Below, one piece after another: positions 44,263-53,336 of a stretch of DNA of 64,000 nt (positions are counted from its first letter, which is position 1; each line of letters starts with the position of its first letter). Source of the stretch: Rhodoplanes serenus (GTDB taxonomy: Bacteria; Pseudomonadota; Alphaproteobacteria; Rhizobiales; Xanthobacteraceae); assembly GCA_945861855.1 (NCBI GenBank), contig CAMAWG010000004.1:1-64000 (forward strand), written 5' to 3'. The notes under the pieces were generated by a model. That model did not search any database. It saw only the letters and a list, made by a program, of their open reading frames with translations, and was not told the DNA's origin. The translations under genes and the position numbers were made by a program.

Positions 44263-46608
44263 TCAGGCCGTTGCGGCGGCGCCTTTGCCCTTCGCCCGCT
44301 GGATCGTCTCCCACACCCGAAGCGGCGTCGCCGGCATGTCGATGCTATCCACGCCGAGCGGGCGCAGCGCGTCGATCACCGCGTTGATGACCGCCGGCGG
44401 CGCGCCGATGGTGCCGGACTCGCCGATGCCCTTGACGCCGAGCGGATTGGTCTTGCACGGCACCTCTTCCAGCGCGCACTCGACATTGGGCATCGCCGCG
44501 GCGCGCGGCATGGCGTAGTCCATGAAGCTTCCAGTGATCAGTTGCCCGCTCTGCCGGTCGTAGATCTGGTGCTCCATCAGCGCCTGGCCGATGCCCTGCA
44601 CCACGCCGCCCATCTGCTGGCCGCGCACGATCATCGGATTGATGATGCGGCCGAGGTCGTCGACCACATGGTAGCGGTCGACGCTGACCGCGCCGGTCTC
44701 GGGATCGACCTCCAGCTCGACCACATGCGCGCCGTTGGGATGGCTCGGCGGCGTCGGGTCGAAGCTGCCGGTGGAGTCGAGGCCGATGCCGAACTTTCCG
44801 GCGATCGGCCCCATCGGCGCGTAGGTCGCCTTGGCGACATCGACGAGGTTGATCGCCTTGTCGGTACCGGTGACGCGGAAGCTGCCCTCCTTGAACTCGA
44901 GGTCGGCGGCGTCGGCCTCCATCATGGTGGCTGCGATCTTCTTGCCCTTCTCGATCATCTGGTCGGCTGCGAACTTCAGCGCGTTGCCGCCGACCACCAT
45001 GCTGCGCGCGCCATAGGTGCCGCGGCCGATCGCCACCTGGGCGGTGTCGCCCTGCACGTAGCGGATCTGCTCGAACGGCACGCCGAGCAATTCATGCGCG
45101 AGCTGCGCGAACACCGTGGCGTGCCCCTGCCCGTGCGAATGGGTGCCGCCGTAGATGGTGAGCGAGCCGGAAGGATCGAACTTCATGTCCATGCGGTCGT
45201 TGAAGATGCCGCCGAACTCGATGTAGAAGCACACCGAGCGGCCGCGCAGCTTGCCGTTCTTCTTCGACTCGCGCTGGCGCGCGGCGTAGCCCTTCCAGTC
45301 GCTGTTCTCCATGCACAGGTCCATCAGGCGGACGAACTCGCCGGAGTCGTAGACCCAGTGGGTCGGCGTGGTGTAGGGCAGCTTGTTTTCCGGGATGAGA
45401 TTGCGGCGGCGGATTTCGGCGCGGTCGATGCCGGTGACGTTCGCCGCGTGCTCGATCAGCCGCTCCATGAAGTAGGCGGCCTCGGGGCGGCCGGCGCCGC
45501 GATAGGGCCCGCTCTGCGAGGTGTTGGTGAACACGCCCTGCGACATGATGTGCATGGTCTGGATGTCGTAGGCGGCCGGGACGAAGCGGATCGAGAAGGC
45601 GCCGGCCGCGAGCGCCGCACCGACGAAATACGCACCCATCTGGAACAGCGATTTCGAGCGCAGCCCCAGGATTTTTCCGTGCTCGTCGAGCGCGAGCTCG
45701 CCGTAATAGACCATCTCGCGGGCGTGGTGATCGTTGAGCATGGCTTCGCTGCGGGTCGAGACCCACTTCACCGGGCGGCGGAGCTTTCGCGCGGCCCAGA
45801 CCACCAGGCCGTCCTCGGGGAAGAAGCCGCCCTTCAATCCGAAGCCGCCGCCGACGTCCGGCGACACCACGCGGATGCGGTTCTCCGGCACATGGAAGAT
45901 GTGCGAGACCTCCATGCGCGCGCCATGGGGATTCTGGTTGGCGCTGTAGAGCGTGGTCTCGTCGGTCGCGGCGTTGAAGTCGCCGATGGCGACGCGCGGC
46001 TCCATCGAGACGGGCGACAGGCGGTTGTTCTCGACCCGGAGCTTGACGACATGCTTGGCGCTGGCGAAGGCCGCGTCGGTTGCGTCCTTGTTGCCGAACA
46101 TCAGGCGGAAGGCGTTGTTGCCGGCGGGGTTGTCGTCCCACACCTTGATCGCGTCGGGCTTGGCGGCGTCCTCGATGTTCACCAGCGCCGGCAGCGGCTC
46201 GTAGTCGACCTCGACCAGTTCGGCTGCGTCGCGCGCCTGGGTCAGCGTCTCGGCGACGACGAAGGCCACGCGGTCGCCGACGTGGCGGACGCGGTCGCTG
46301 ACCAGCAGCGGCTGAAAGGTGCGGTGGCCCTTGGGCGCGCCGAAATCCTCCGGCATCAGGTGCGAGGTGAGTGCGCCGACCTTTTCCGCGGCGACGTCTG
46401 CGCCGGTCAGCACCAGCACCACGCCGGGCGCGGCCCTGGCCTTGGACACATCGAGCTTCCTGATCCTGGCGTGGGCGTGCGGCGACAGCACGTTGCAGGC
46501 GTGCAGCATGCCCGGCAGCACGATGTCGTCGACGTAGCGGCCCTGCCCCGTCAGGAAGCGCTGGTCCTCGACCCTGCGCACCGGCTGCCCGATTCCGAAC
46601 TTGGCCAT
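44263..46608 (-). CDS. Molybdenum hydroxylase large subunit (xanthine dehydrogenase family), copy 2
   Basis: MoCo-binding subunit of 781 residues. Motifs are VGGGFGLKGGFFPED, PYRGAGRPEA, GGTHSHGQGHATVFAQ and the catalytic glutamate in VKGIGESGTIG. The HSHGQGH wording differs from the QSTGQGH of the copy at 17679. No FAD or 2Fe-2S subunit is adjacent. It lies 83 bases downstream of a complete Liv operon on the same strand, so it may be co-expressed with that importer and act on its substrate. GGGAG precedes the ATG. Confidence 0.9.
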   Translation of the reverse strand: MAKFGIGQPVRRVEDQRFLTGQGRYVDDIVLPGMLHACNVLSPHAHARIRKLDVSKARAAPGVVLVLTGADVAAEKVGALTSHLMPEDFGAPKGHRTFQPLLVSDRVRHVGDRVAFVVAETLTQARDAAELVEVDYEPLPALVNIEDAAKPDAIKVWDDNPAGNNAFRLMFGNKDATDAAFASAKHVVKLRVENNRLSPVSMEPRVAIGDFNAATDETTLYSANQNPHGARMEVSHIFHVPENRIRVVSPDVGGGFGLKGGFFPEDGLVVWAARKLRRPVKWVSTRSEAMLNDHHAREMVYYGELALDEHGKILGLRSKSLFQMGAYFVGAALAAGAFSIRFVPAAYDIQTMHIMSQGVFTNTSQSGPYRGAGRPEAAYFMERLIEHAANVTGIDRAEIRRRNLIPENKLPYTTPTHWVYDSGEFVRLMDLCMENSDWKGYAARQRESKKNGKLRGRSVCFYIEFGGIFNDRMDMKFDPSGSLTIYGGTHSHGQGHATVFAQLAHELLGVPFEQIRYVQGDTAQVAIGRGTYGARSMVVGGNALKFAADQMIEKGKKIAATMMEADAADLEFKEGSFRVTGTDKAINLVDVAKATYAPMGPIAGKFGIGLDSTGSFDPTPPSHPNGAHVVELEVDPETGAVSVDRYHVVDDLGRIINPMIVRGQQMGGVVQGIGQALMEHQIYDRQSGQLITGSFMDYAMPRAAAMPNVECALEEVPCKTNPLGVKGIGESGTIGAPPAVINAVIDALRPLGVDSIDMPATPLRVWETIQRAKGKGAAATA

Positions 46609-46691
46609 GGCTTCACTCCCGGATGACGATGGTTGTTGGCCGGAATGTTAGTCGATCCCGCCGCCTCCGCACCAGTACCCGCGAGATGCCG

Positions 46692-47651
46692 TTATTTGTT
46701 GAGCCAGCGCCGCATGAATCCGAGCAGGCCCTGGGGCAGGAAGATGATGATGGCGATGAAAATGAAGCCCAGGGGGATCAGGTAGGGGAACTGCTCGCCG
46801 AACAGCCGGCCCAGGCCCTCGCGCAGCAGCAGGAAGGTGGCGGCGCCGACGATCGGCCCGACCAGCGTGCCGATGCCGCCCATGACGTTGAAGATCACGG
46901 CTTCGCCGGAGATCAGGAAGAACACGAAGTCCGGCGCGGCGAAGCGGTTCTGGACGGCGTAGAGCACGCCGGCGAGCCCCGCGAACAGGCCTGAAAGCAT
47001 CACCGCCACGATCTTGTAGCGCTCGACCGGGTAGCCGATCGCCCGCGTGCGCGGCTCGTTCTCGCGGATCGACTGCAGCACCATGCCGAACGGCGAATGC
47101 ATGATGCGCCGCAGGAGCAGATACGATCCAACCACCAGCGCCAGCACGAACCAGTGCAGCGTCTCGGCGGTGAACGGCGTGGTCCAGATGCCGGGGATGC
47201 CGAACGCAGGCCGCCGGAACGAAAGCCCGTTCTCGCCGCCAGTCACCTCGGTCCAGGTGAAGATGATGACGTAGAATATCTGCGAGAAAATGAGCGTGGT
47301 GATGGCGAAGTAGATGTCGCGCAGCCGGGTCGAGAAATAGGCGACGAAGGCCGAGACCGCCGCAGCGCCGATCAGGCCGAAGGCCAGCGCCAGGATGAGA
47401 TTGGGCGGCGACACCATCAACAGCGCCGCCGCCGCGCCATACATGCCGAGCCCGAAGAAGGCCGAATGGCCGAACGACACCATGCCGGTGTAGCCGATCA
47501 GCACGTCGGACGACATCGCCAGCAGTCCCCAGATCAGGATCTCGGTGACGAACCGGCTCCAGTACGGCGGCAGCACCAGCGGCGCGACGATCAACAGCGC
47601 CACGATGACGCCAAAGCCCGTCCAGTAGATGATTTTGTCGCGTTTGGTCAT
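46692..47651 (-). CDS. livM: Liv-type ABC permease LivM, second operon
   Basis: Membrane permease of 319 residues with about nine helices. The signature SDVLIGYTGMVSFGHSAFFG (in part: GYTGMVSFGHSAFF) and the coupling loop LQSIRENEPRTRAIGYP are clear. Its ATG overlaps the LivH stop (ATGA). It is the last transporter gene of the operon that reads receptor, LivG, LivF, LivH, LivM. Confidence 0.92.
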   Translation of the reverse strand: MTKRDKIIYWTGFGVIVALLIVAPLVLPPYWSRFVTEILIWGLLAMSSDVLIGYTGMVSFGHSAFFGLGMYGAAAALLMVSPPNLILALAFGLIGAAAVSAFVAYFSTRLRDIYFAITTLIFSQIFYVIIFTWTEVTGGENGLSFRRPAFGIPGIWTTPFTAETLHWFVLALVVGSYLLLRRIMHSPFGMVLQSIRENEPRTRAIGYPVERYKIVAVMLSGLFAGLAGVLYAVQNRFAAPDFVFFLISGEAVIFNVMGGIGTLVGPIVGAATFLLLREGLGRLFGEQFPYLIPLGFIFIAIIIFLPQGLLGFMRRWLNK

Positions 47652-48544
47652 TTGGGTGTCGGGACGAACAGGCCGGTCGGCCGGAACAACAGGGTGAAGA
47701 TCAGCACGATGAAGGACACGATCACCGCCTGCGCCGGGCTCACCCAGATCGCGGCGTAGGATTCCAGCAGGCTGATGAAGATCGCCGCCGCGATCGAGCC
47801 GCCGAGATTGCCCATGCCGCCGACCACGACGACGATGAAGGCTTTCAGCACCCAGTCGAGGCCCATGGTGTGGTTGACGCCCACGAGCGGCCCGAACAGC
47901 ACGCCGCTCGCCGCAGCCATCCCGGCGCCGATCGCAAACGCCGCGGTGTGAACGAGCGGCACCGGGATGCCCATGGCCTGCGCCATGACGCGGTCCTGCA
48001 TGGTGGCGCGGATCCAGATGCCGAACTTGCCGTGCTTGAGGAACAGCCAGAAGCCACCGATGAGCGCGGCGGAAAGCCCCGCGATCACGAGGCGATACCA
48101 CGGATATTCCAGGTAGAAGAGATTGAAGTGGCCAGTGTAGGGCTCGTTGATCTTGCGCGCCACCGGGCCGAACTGCCAGAGCGCGTAGTTCTGCAGGATG
48201 AGTGAGACACCGAAGGTGGCGAGGATCGTGGTCAGCGGATCGCGGCCGACCAGCGGGCGCAAGGTGACGATCTGCATCGCCGCGCCGAACAGCGCGACGA
48301 TCAGCGTGGCCAGGATCAGCGCCAGCCAGAAGCTGCCGGTGGTCGAAAGCACGATCACGCCCATGTAGGCGCCGAGCATGAACAGCTCGCCGTGAGCGAA
48401 GTTCACCACATCCATGATGCCGAAGATCAGAGTCAGCCCCGAGGCGATCAGCGCCAGGATCATGCCGGTGACGATGCCGTTCAGCGTCTGGATGACGAAC
48501 AGCTCGAAGGGGAATTCGGTAAAGAATGTGAGGACCGAGGCCAT
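47648..48544 (-). CDS. livH: Liv-type ABC permease LivH, second operon
   Basis: Permease of 298 residues with about eight helices. MDVVNFAHGELFMLGAYMG is the LivH signature (in part: DVVNFAHGELFMLG). GGMGNLGGSIAAAIFISL is the conserved C-terminal loop. The LivF stop codon lies 1 base from its start region, consistent with co-transcription. Confidence 0.92.
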   Translation of the reverse strand: MASVLTFFTEFPFELFVIQTLNGIVTGMILALIASGLTLIFGIMDVVNFAHGELFMLGAYMGVIVLSTTGSFWLALILATLIVALFGAAMQIVTLRPLVGRDPLTTILATFGVSLILQNYALWQFGPVARKINEPYTGHFNLFYLEYPWYRLVIAGLSAALIGGFWLFLKHGKFGIWIRATMQDRVMAQAMGIPVPLVHTAAFAIGAGMAAASGVLFGPLVGVNHTMGLDWVLKAFIVVVVGGMGNLGGSIAAAIFISLLESYAAIWVSPAQAVIVSFIVLIFTLLFRPTGLFVPTPK

Positions 48545-48545
48545 C

Positions 48546-49295
48546 CTACACTCCCAGATATTGCTTGATGACGGGATCGTCGATCTTCAGCTCGGACGAC
48601 ACTGCGTGATGCCGGATCGCGCCCTTCTCCATGATGTAGACTCGCTGGCTCGCTTCAAGCGTCAGCGGCACGTTCTGCTCCACCAGCAGGATCGCCACGC
48701 CTTCGCTGTGCAGGACGTCGATGATCTGCCTGATCTGCGACACCATGCGCGGCATTAAGCCTTCGGTCGGCTCGTCGAGCAGGATGATCTTGGGCTCGAG
48801 CATCATGGCGCGGGCGATCGCCAGCATCTGTTGCTCGCCGCCCGACAGCGTGCCGCCGGCCTGGTCGCGCCGCTCGCCCAGCACCGGGAAATAGGAGAAG
48901 ACCTTGTCGAGCAGTTCCTTCTTTCGCTCGTCGGTCACGCCGGGGCGGTCGAGGCCGGTGCGGAGGTTTTCCATGACCGTGAGCAGGCGGAAGATGCGGC
49001 GGTCCTCCGGAACATAGGCGATGCCGAGCTTGGCAAGCTTGTGCGCCGGCGTGGAGGTTACGGCCTTGCCTTCCAGCATGATCCGGCCCTGCTTGGGGTA
49101 AATCAGACCCATGATGGTCTTGAGCGTGGTGCTCTTGCCGACGCCGTTGCGGCCCAGCAGACCCACGACCTCGCCACGGCCGACGGTGAGCGAGACCCCG
49201 TGCAGGATGTGGCTCTTGCCGTAGTAGGTGTGCAGGTCCTCGACCGCGATCAGCGGGCCTTCGGATTTTTCCTGAAGTGTTCCTTGCGCGCTCAT
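48546..49295 (-). CDS. livF: Liv-type ABC ATPase LivF, second operon
   Basis: ATPase of 249 residues. Walker A is GRNGVGKST at 48-56, the signature LSGGEQQMLAIARAM, Walker B IILLDEPTEGLMP. The ATG at 49295 overlaps the LivG stop (ATGA); an upstream extension of the frame lies inside livG and is a shadow. Confidence 0.92.
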   Translation of the reverse strand: MSAQGTLQEKSEGPLIAVEDLHTYYGKSHILHGVSLTVGRGEVVGLLGRNGVGKSTTLKTIMGLIYPKQGRIMLEGKAVTSTPAHKLAKLGIAYVPEDRRIFRLLTVMENLRTGLDRPGVTDERKKELLDKVFSYFPVLGERRDQAGGTLSGGEQQMLAIARAMMLEPKIILLDEPTEGLMPRMVSQIRQIIDVLHSEGVAILLVEQNVPLTLEASQRVYIMEKGAIRHHAVSSELKIDDPVIKQYLGV

Positions 49296-50086
49296 GTCTT
49301 GAGGTAGACCTCCAGCACGCGCGGATTGTTCTGAATCTCGGCCGGCGGCCCCTCGGCCAGGATTTCGCCGTAGTGAAAAACGGTGATGCGATCGGCCAAG
49401 TCCATGACCAGGGGCATGTCGTGCTCGACGATCAGGATGGTCAGGTTTTTGGCGATCTCGCGGACCAGTTGGATGGTGTCGTGGGTTTCGGCCGCGCTCA
49501 TGCCGGCGGTCGGCTCGTCGAGGCACAGAAGCTGCGGCTCGGTCGCCAGCGCAATGCCGATCTCCAGATTGCGCTGCTCGCCGTGCGAAAGGTTGGAAGC
49601 CAGTTCGTCGGCCTTGGCCGCAAGGCCGACCGAAGCCAGCACGGATTCCGCCTTCTCGGCGATGTCGCGGAAGCTGCTGTAGTGCCGCAGCATGTTCCAG
49701 CCGTGGCGGCGCGACTGCGCGGCGATGCGCACGTTTTCCATCGTGGTGGCGTTCGGCAGGATGTTGGTGATCTGGTAGGAGCGTGCGACGCCCGCCCGCG
49801 AGATCAGGTTCGGCGACAGTCCGGTGATGTCGGCGCCATTGAGCAGGATGCGCCCCGAGGTGGGCCGCAGCACGCCGGTCACGCAATTGAAAAAGGTGCT
49901 CTTGCCCGCGCCGTTCGGCCCGATGATGGCGCGGATTTCGCCCCGGCCGATTTGGAAATTGACGTTGTTGAGCGCGGTCAGTCCGCCAAAGCGGATGGTC
50001 AGCCCCTCGGTGCGAAGCACAGGAGCCGTCTCGCCTCCCCGGCCGGTGGCCGGGGAGGATGTCGCAACGGGAGTGTCTGCCTGCAC
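49292..50086 (-). CDS. livG: Liv-type ABC ATPase LivG, second operon
   Basis: ATPase of 264 residues. Walker A is GPNGAGKST at 56-64, the signature LSHGEQRNLEIGIAL is typical for LivG, and Walker B is LLCLDEPTAGMS. It begins directly after the receptor stop codon (50087), so the operon is tightly packed. Confidence 0.92.
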   Translation of the reverse strand: MQADTPVATSSPATGRGGETAPVLRTEGLTIRFGGLTALNNVNFQIGRGEIRAIIGPNGAGKSTFFNCVTGVLRPTSGRILLNGADITGLSPNLISRAGVARSYQITNILPNATTMENVRIAAQSRRHGWNMLRHYSSFRDIAEKAESVLASVGLAAKADELASNLSHGEQRNLEIGIALATEPQLLCLDEPTAGMSAAETHDTIQLVREIAKNLTILIVEHDMPLVMDLADRITVFHYGEILAEGPPAEIQNNPRVLEVYLKT

Positions 50087-51376
50087 TTAGGTGAACTTGC
50101 AGGCCGGCGGGAAGACCGTCTTGTCCTTGTCGATCACCTTGAGGACCTTGTACTTGCCGCCCCTCACCTCCGCGATGACCTGTCGCAGGAACGCCTGGTG
50201 ATCTTCCTTGCGAAGCGTCTTGTCGCCCTGCGGGAAGTCGTCACCCTCCTTCATCTCAAGGCCTTCCAGCGCGCCGATCAGCTTGTCGGTGTCCTCGCGA
50301 CCACGGAACTTCGACTTCTCCATGCCGATCTTGAGCGCATTCATCGCTTCGTAGTTCGCCTGCACGTAGCGATCCGGGTCCGGATTGGAGGAATCGATCT
50401 TGGACAGCCGCGCCTTGGCGTCGTCGAAGAACTTCTTGTGCGACGGCGTGTTGAACGGCGGATCGAGCACCGGGATATAGCGGTTGATGCCGATAAAGCC
50501 GTCGATCTTGCTGCCGAGCGCCGGCAGGTTGGTGGATTCCGCGATCGCGCCGTCGCCGGCCCACTTGTATTTCTTGGTGAGGCCGAGATCGAACGCCTGG
50601 TTGCCGATGGTCACGCCGTCCTTGCCGAAGAAGATGCCGAACAGGCCGTCGAAATTGCCGCTGATCTTGGACAGGAACGACGTCATGTCGGCGGTGCCGA
50701 GCGGAATGCCCGTGGTGCCGACGATCTCGCCGCCCGCCTTTTTAATCTCGTCGGCGTAGGCGTCCTTGGTCGACTGGCCCCAGGAGTAGTCGGCGTAGGC
50801 GATGTGCCACTTTTTGCCCATCTTGACGAGTTCGGGCGCAAAGGCGACCGCCTGCGACGGCGCGTAGTCATGGACCCGGAAGCTGTACTTGTTGCACTTG
50901 GTCGTGGTCAGCGTGGTGTCGAGGCACACGCTGATCATGTTGACGACCTTGTTCTCCTCGAACACCGGCATGCAGGCGAGGCAGATGTTGGAGAGGAAGC
51001 CGCCGACATGGGCGTCGACCTTGTCCTCGACCAGAAGCTTCTCGGTCTTGCGTCGGCCGACGTCGGGCTTGGACTCGTCGTCGGCGACCACGATCTCGAC
51101 CGGCCGGCCGTTGATGCCGCCTGCCTTGTTGATGCGGTCCACCGCCATCTGCAAGCCGACCAGCGCGGTCTTGCCGCCGGCTGCGCCCGCGCCCGACAAG
51201 GGCTGCAGCGAGCCGATCTTGTAGGGCTTGGCCTGGCCGAAGGCCGCCTGCCACGGCGCCGGCACCAGCATGGCGGCGCCGAGCGCGCCCGCCGAGACGC
51301 CGTAGCCGATCACGCTGCGGCGCGTGACCTTGCCGCGGTGCCAGAAGCCTTCATGATCGCGAGTGTCGTCAGTCAT
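50087..51376 (-). CDS. Liv-type ABC substrate-binding protein with Tat-like leader
   Basis: LivK-family receptor of 429 residues, first gene of the second Liv operon. The leader contains TRRSVIGYGVSAGALGAAM, a twin-arginine signal (in part: TRRSVIGYG), so the protein may be exported folded. The mature part starts YKIGSLQPLSGAGAAGG and has the lobe motif VVADDESKPDVGRRK. GGGAGG precedes the ATG at 51376. Tat export is unusual for a Liv receptor, though seen in related urea/amide receptors. The ligand is unknown. Confidence 0.9.
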   Translation of the reverse strand: MTDDTRDHEGFWHRGKVTRRSVIGYGVSAGALGAAMLVPAPWQAAFGQAKPYKIGSLQPLSGAGAAGGKTALVGLQMAVDRINKAGGINGRPVEIVVADDESKPDVGRRKTEKLLVEDKVDAHVGGFLSNICLACMPVFEENKVVNMISVCLDTTLTTTKCNKYSFRVHDYAPSQAVAFAPELVKMGKKWHIAYADYSWGQSTKDAYADEIKKAGGEIVGTTGIPLGTADMTSFLSKISGNFDGLFGIFFGKDGVTIGNQAFDLGLTKKYKWAGDGAIAESTNLPALGSKIDGFIGINRYIPVLDPPFNTPSHKKFFDDAKARLSKIDSSNPDPDRYVQANYEAMNALKIGMEKSKFRGREDTDKLIGALEGLEMKEGDDFPQGDKTLRKEDHQAFLRQVIAEVRGGKYKVLKVIDKDKTVFPPACKFT

Positions 51377-51406
51377 GATGAATACCTCCCAGGTCCGCTC
51401 GGACAA

Positions 51407-51759
51407 AAGCCGCGGTCGTCGCCACGAGCGGTTCGGCGAAGGCCTGGTTCGTCTCCGCCACCCTGCAGCGGCGGAAATCCATCGAGCTGATACTGTGACG
51501 GCGGCGGCCGGAGAAAGAACCCTCTGATGTCCCCCCTCAAGGACCGCGGCGCGCCGTGCCCACCATCAGACGTCATTCAATCAAACGTCCCCTATCATAC
51601 ACGTTGGCAAGGGCCTGCCAACAAGCTGGACGCGGCCAAAAGTCCGGTCCGGCAGGGCTTTTGGGCTTTGCCGATGCGGTGGGCTGTGGCAGCAGGCGAT
51701 GTTAGGATCGGGATAAATATGCGTCGGCGTATCGTCGGCGCCCAAATCCGGGGACAGTC
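51407..51759. other. Intergenic region between divergent genes, no gene seen
   Basis: This 350-base gap should hold the promoters of the Liv operon (minus) and the DUF1445 gene (plus). A perfect 7-bp inverted repeat, GTTGGCA at 51603-51609 and TGCCAAC at 51616-51622, is the only clear structure and may be an operator. I find no convincing coding frame or sigma-factor motif. Confidence 0.5.
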
Positions 51760-52578
51760 ATGCCTTCCGCCGTTGCCAATCCACGTCCATCGGCCGTCGT
51801 CCCGCAGACCGGCGAAGCCGCCCGCCGGGCGATCCGCAGCGGCGAATGGACCGGCCCGACCTCGGGGCTGGCGCCGGGCTACGTGCAGGGCAATCTCGCC
51901 ATCCTGCCGGCAGCGCTCGCCTCCGACTTCATGCGCTTCTGCCAGCTCAACCCGAAGCCCTGCCCGCTGCTCGCGGCCGGCGCGCCCGGGGACCCTCGCC
52001 TGCCCTCGCTCGCCGCGGATCTCGACATCCGCACCGACCTCTGCCGCTACAAGGTGTTCCGCAACGGCGAATTGATCGACGAGCCGACCGACCTCGGCAA
52101 GCACTGGCGCGACGACCTGGTGATCTTCGCGCTCGGCTGTTCGTTTTCCTTCGAGGACGCGCTGATGCAGGACGGCATCGAGCTGCGCCACATCACCTGC
52201 GGCTCGACGGTGCCGATGTATCGCACCAATGTGCCGACGACGGCGGCGGGCCCGTTCCACGGGCCGCTGGTGGTGTCGATGCGGCCCCTCAAACCCGCCG
52301 ACGCTATCCGCGCCATCCAGATTACGACCCGGTTTCCCGCCGTGCACGGCGCGCCGGTGCATATCGGCAAGCCGGAGCTGATCGGCATCAAGGACATCAT
52401 GAAGCCGGACTACGGCGATCCGGCGCCGATGAAGGATGACGAGATTCCGGTGTTCTGGGCCTGCGGGGTGACGCCGCAGTCGGTGGTCGCGACGGTGAAA
52501 CCGGAGTTCTGCATCACGCATTATCCGGGCTGCATGCTGGTCACCGACCGGAAGAATTCCGAATTCGCGATTATGTGA
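51760..52578 (+). CDS. DUF1445 / D-glutamate cyclase-like putative hydro-lyase
   Basis: Cytoplasmic protein of 272 residues of the YcsI/DUF1445 family. Family motifs are [15 protein letters not shown] near residue 35, [13 protein letters not shown] near residue 127, the [14 protein letters not shown] block and CGVTPQSVV with [11 protein letters not shown] at the end. A related human protein is a D-glutamate cyclase, and bacterial members are often next to LamB/urea-amidolyase genes, which are absent here. GGGGAC precedes the ATG. Confidence 0.88.
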   Translation: MPSAVANPRPSAVVPQTGEAARRAIRSGEWTGPTSGLAPGYVQGNLAILPAALASDFMRFCQLNPKPCPLLAAGAPGDPRLPSLAADLDIRTDLCRYKVFRNGELIDEPTDLGKHWRDDLVIFALGCSFSFEDALMQDGIELRHITCGSTVPMYRTNVPTTAAGPFHGPLVVSMRPLKPADAIRAIQITTRFPAVHGAPVHIGKPELIGIKDIMKPDYGDPAPMKDDEIPVFWACGVTPQSVVATVKPEFCITHYPGCMLVTDRKNSEFAIM

Positions 52579-52582
52579 CGCG

Positions 52583-53254
52583 CTACAGGAAGTGCTTCGG
52601 AATTTCCGACCATTTCTCCCGACCGCGATAATACAGCGGCTTCTTTTTATGCGTCTCCAGATAGAGGCGGTACTTTTCCCGCTCGCGCTTCACGCGCTTT
52701 CGCGACCGCCTGATCTTGAGGTGCGGAATGCGCAGCAGCATGTTCTCCACCGCCCACACATTCCGGCGTGAGAACCGCCAGTCATACGATCCCATCACCC
52801 GCAGATGCGTCACCGAATAGCCGGTGACGAGGCCGGTGAAATCGATGTACGGATCGAAATAGCTTTCCGCCAGCGCGCGGGGCGAACGGAACACCGGCTT
52901 CCGCCCATGCAGGCCGGGATCGCGCGAGCGGCCGACCGAGCCCCAGCGGCCGCGGTGGCGATAGGCGAAGATGACGTGGTCGAGCCCGTCGGCCGATTCC
53001 AGGCCCATCAGCAGCGGCGGATAGCCGTGCTGCTCCATGACGCAGGCCGCAAACAGCGCAGCCTCAAGGCAATGCGCGGTGCCGCGCCGGACCACCTGCC
53101 GGAAGCTCCGCAGCGAGTCGCCGGAAAGTTCGGTGTTGTAGGGCAGCCGGTTGAGAAAGCGCTGCACCTGCCGCGGCGTGCGCAGCCGCTCGATCAGCCG
53201 CCGCTCGGCCGGAGTGAAACTGTTGCTGGAAGGCTTCACGTCGCGAAGAATCAT
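52583..53254 (-). CDS. Transglutaminase-like protein, function unknown
   Basis: Protein of 223 residues with no signal peptide. The central part could hold a Cys-His-Asp triad: C62 in AHCLEAALFAA, H93 in LDHVIFAYRH and D112 in SRDPGLHGR. This spacing is that of short transglutaminase-like cysteine proteases. The C-terminal 50 residues are strongly basic (RRSRKRVKREREKYR) and may bind nucleic acid or membrane. It sits beside the polysaccharide deacetylase and a bona fide transglutaminase gene. I cannot name the target. Confidence 0.7.
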   Translation of the reverse strand: MILRDVKPSSNSFTPAERRLIERLRTPRQVQRFLNRLPYNTELSGDSLRSFRQVVRRGTAHCLEAALFAACVMEQHGYPPLLMGLESADGLDHVIFAYRHRGRWGSVGRSRDPGLHGRKPVFRSPRALAESYFDPYIDFTGLVTGYSVTHLRVMGSYDWRFSRRNVWAVENMLLRIPHLKIRRSRKRVKREREKYRLYLETHKKKPLYYRGREKWSEIPKHFL

Positions 53255-53336
53255 GTGAATCCAAACATCTGTTCATGTCGCCACCGGCGGGCAGGTGCAA
53301 TATGAGCCGGGGATAAGTGCGGCGCGCGCGGGGGCT

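Noticed and set aside
44221-46626. 801-residue open frame on the plus strand
   Set aside because: Exact shadow of the molybdenum hydroxylase gene on the other strand.
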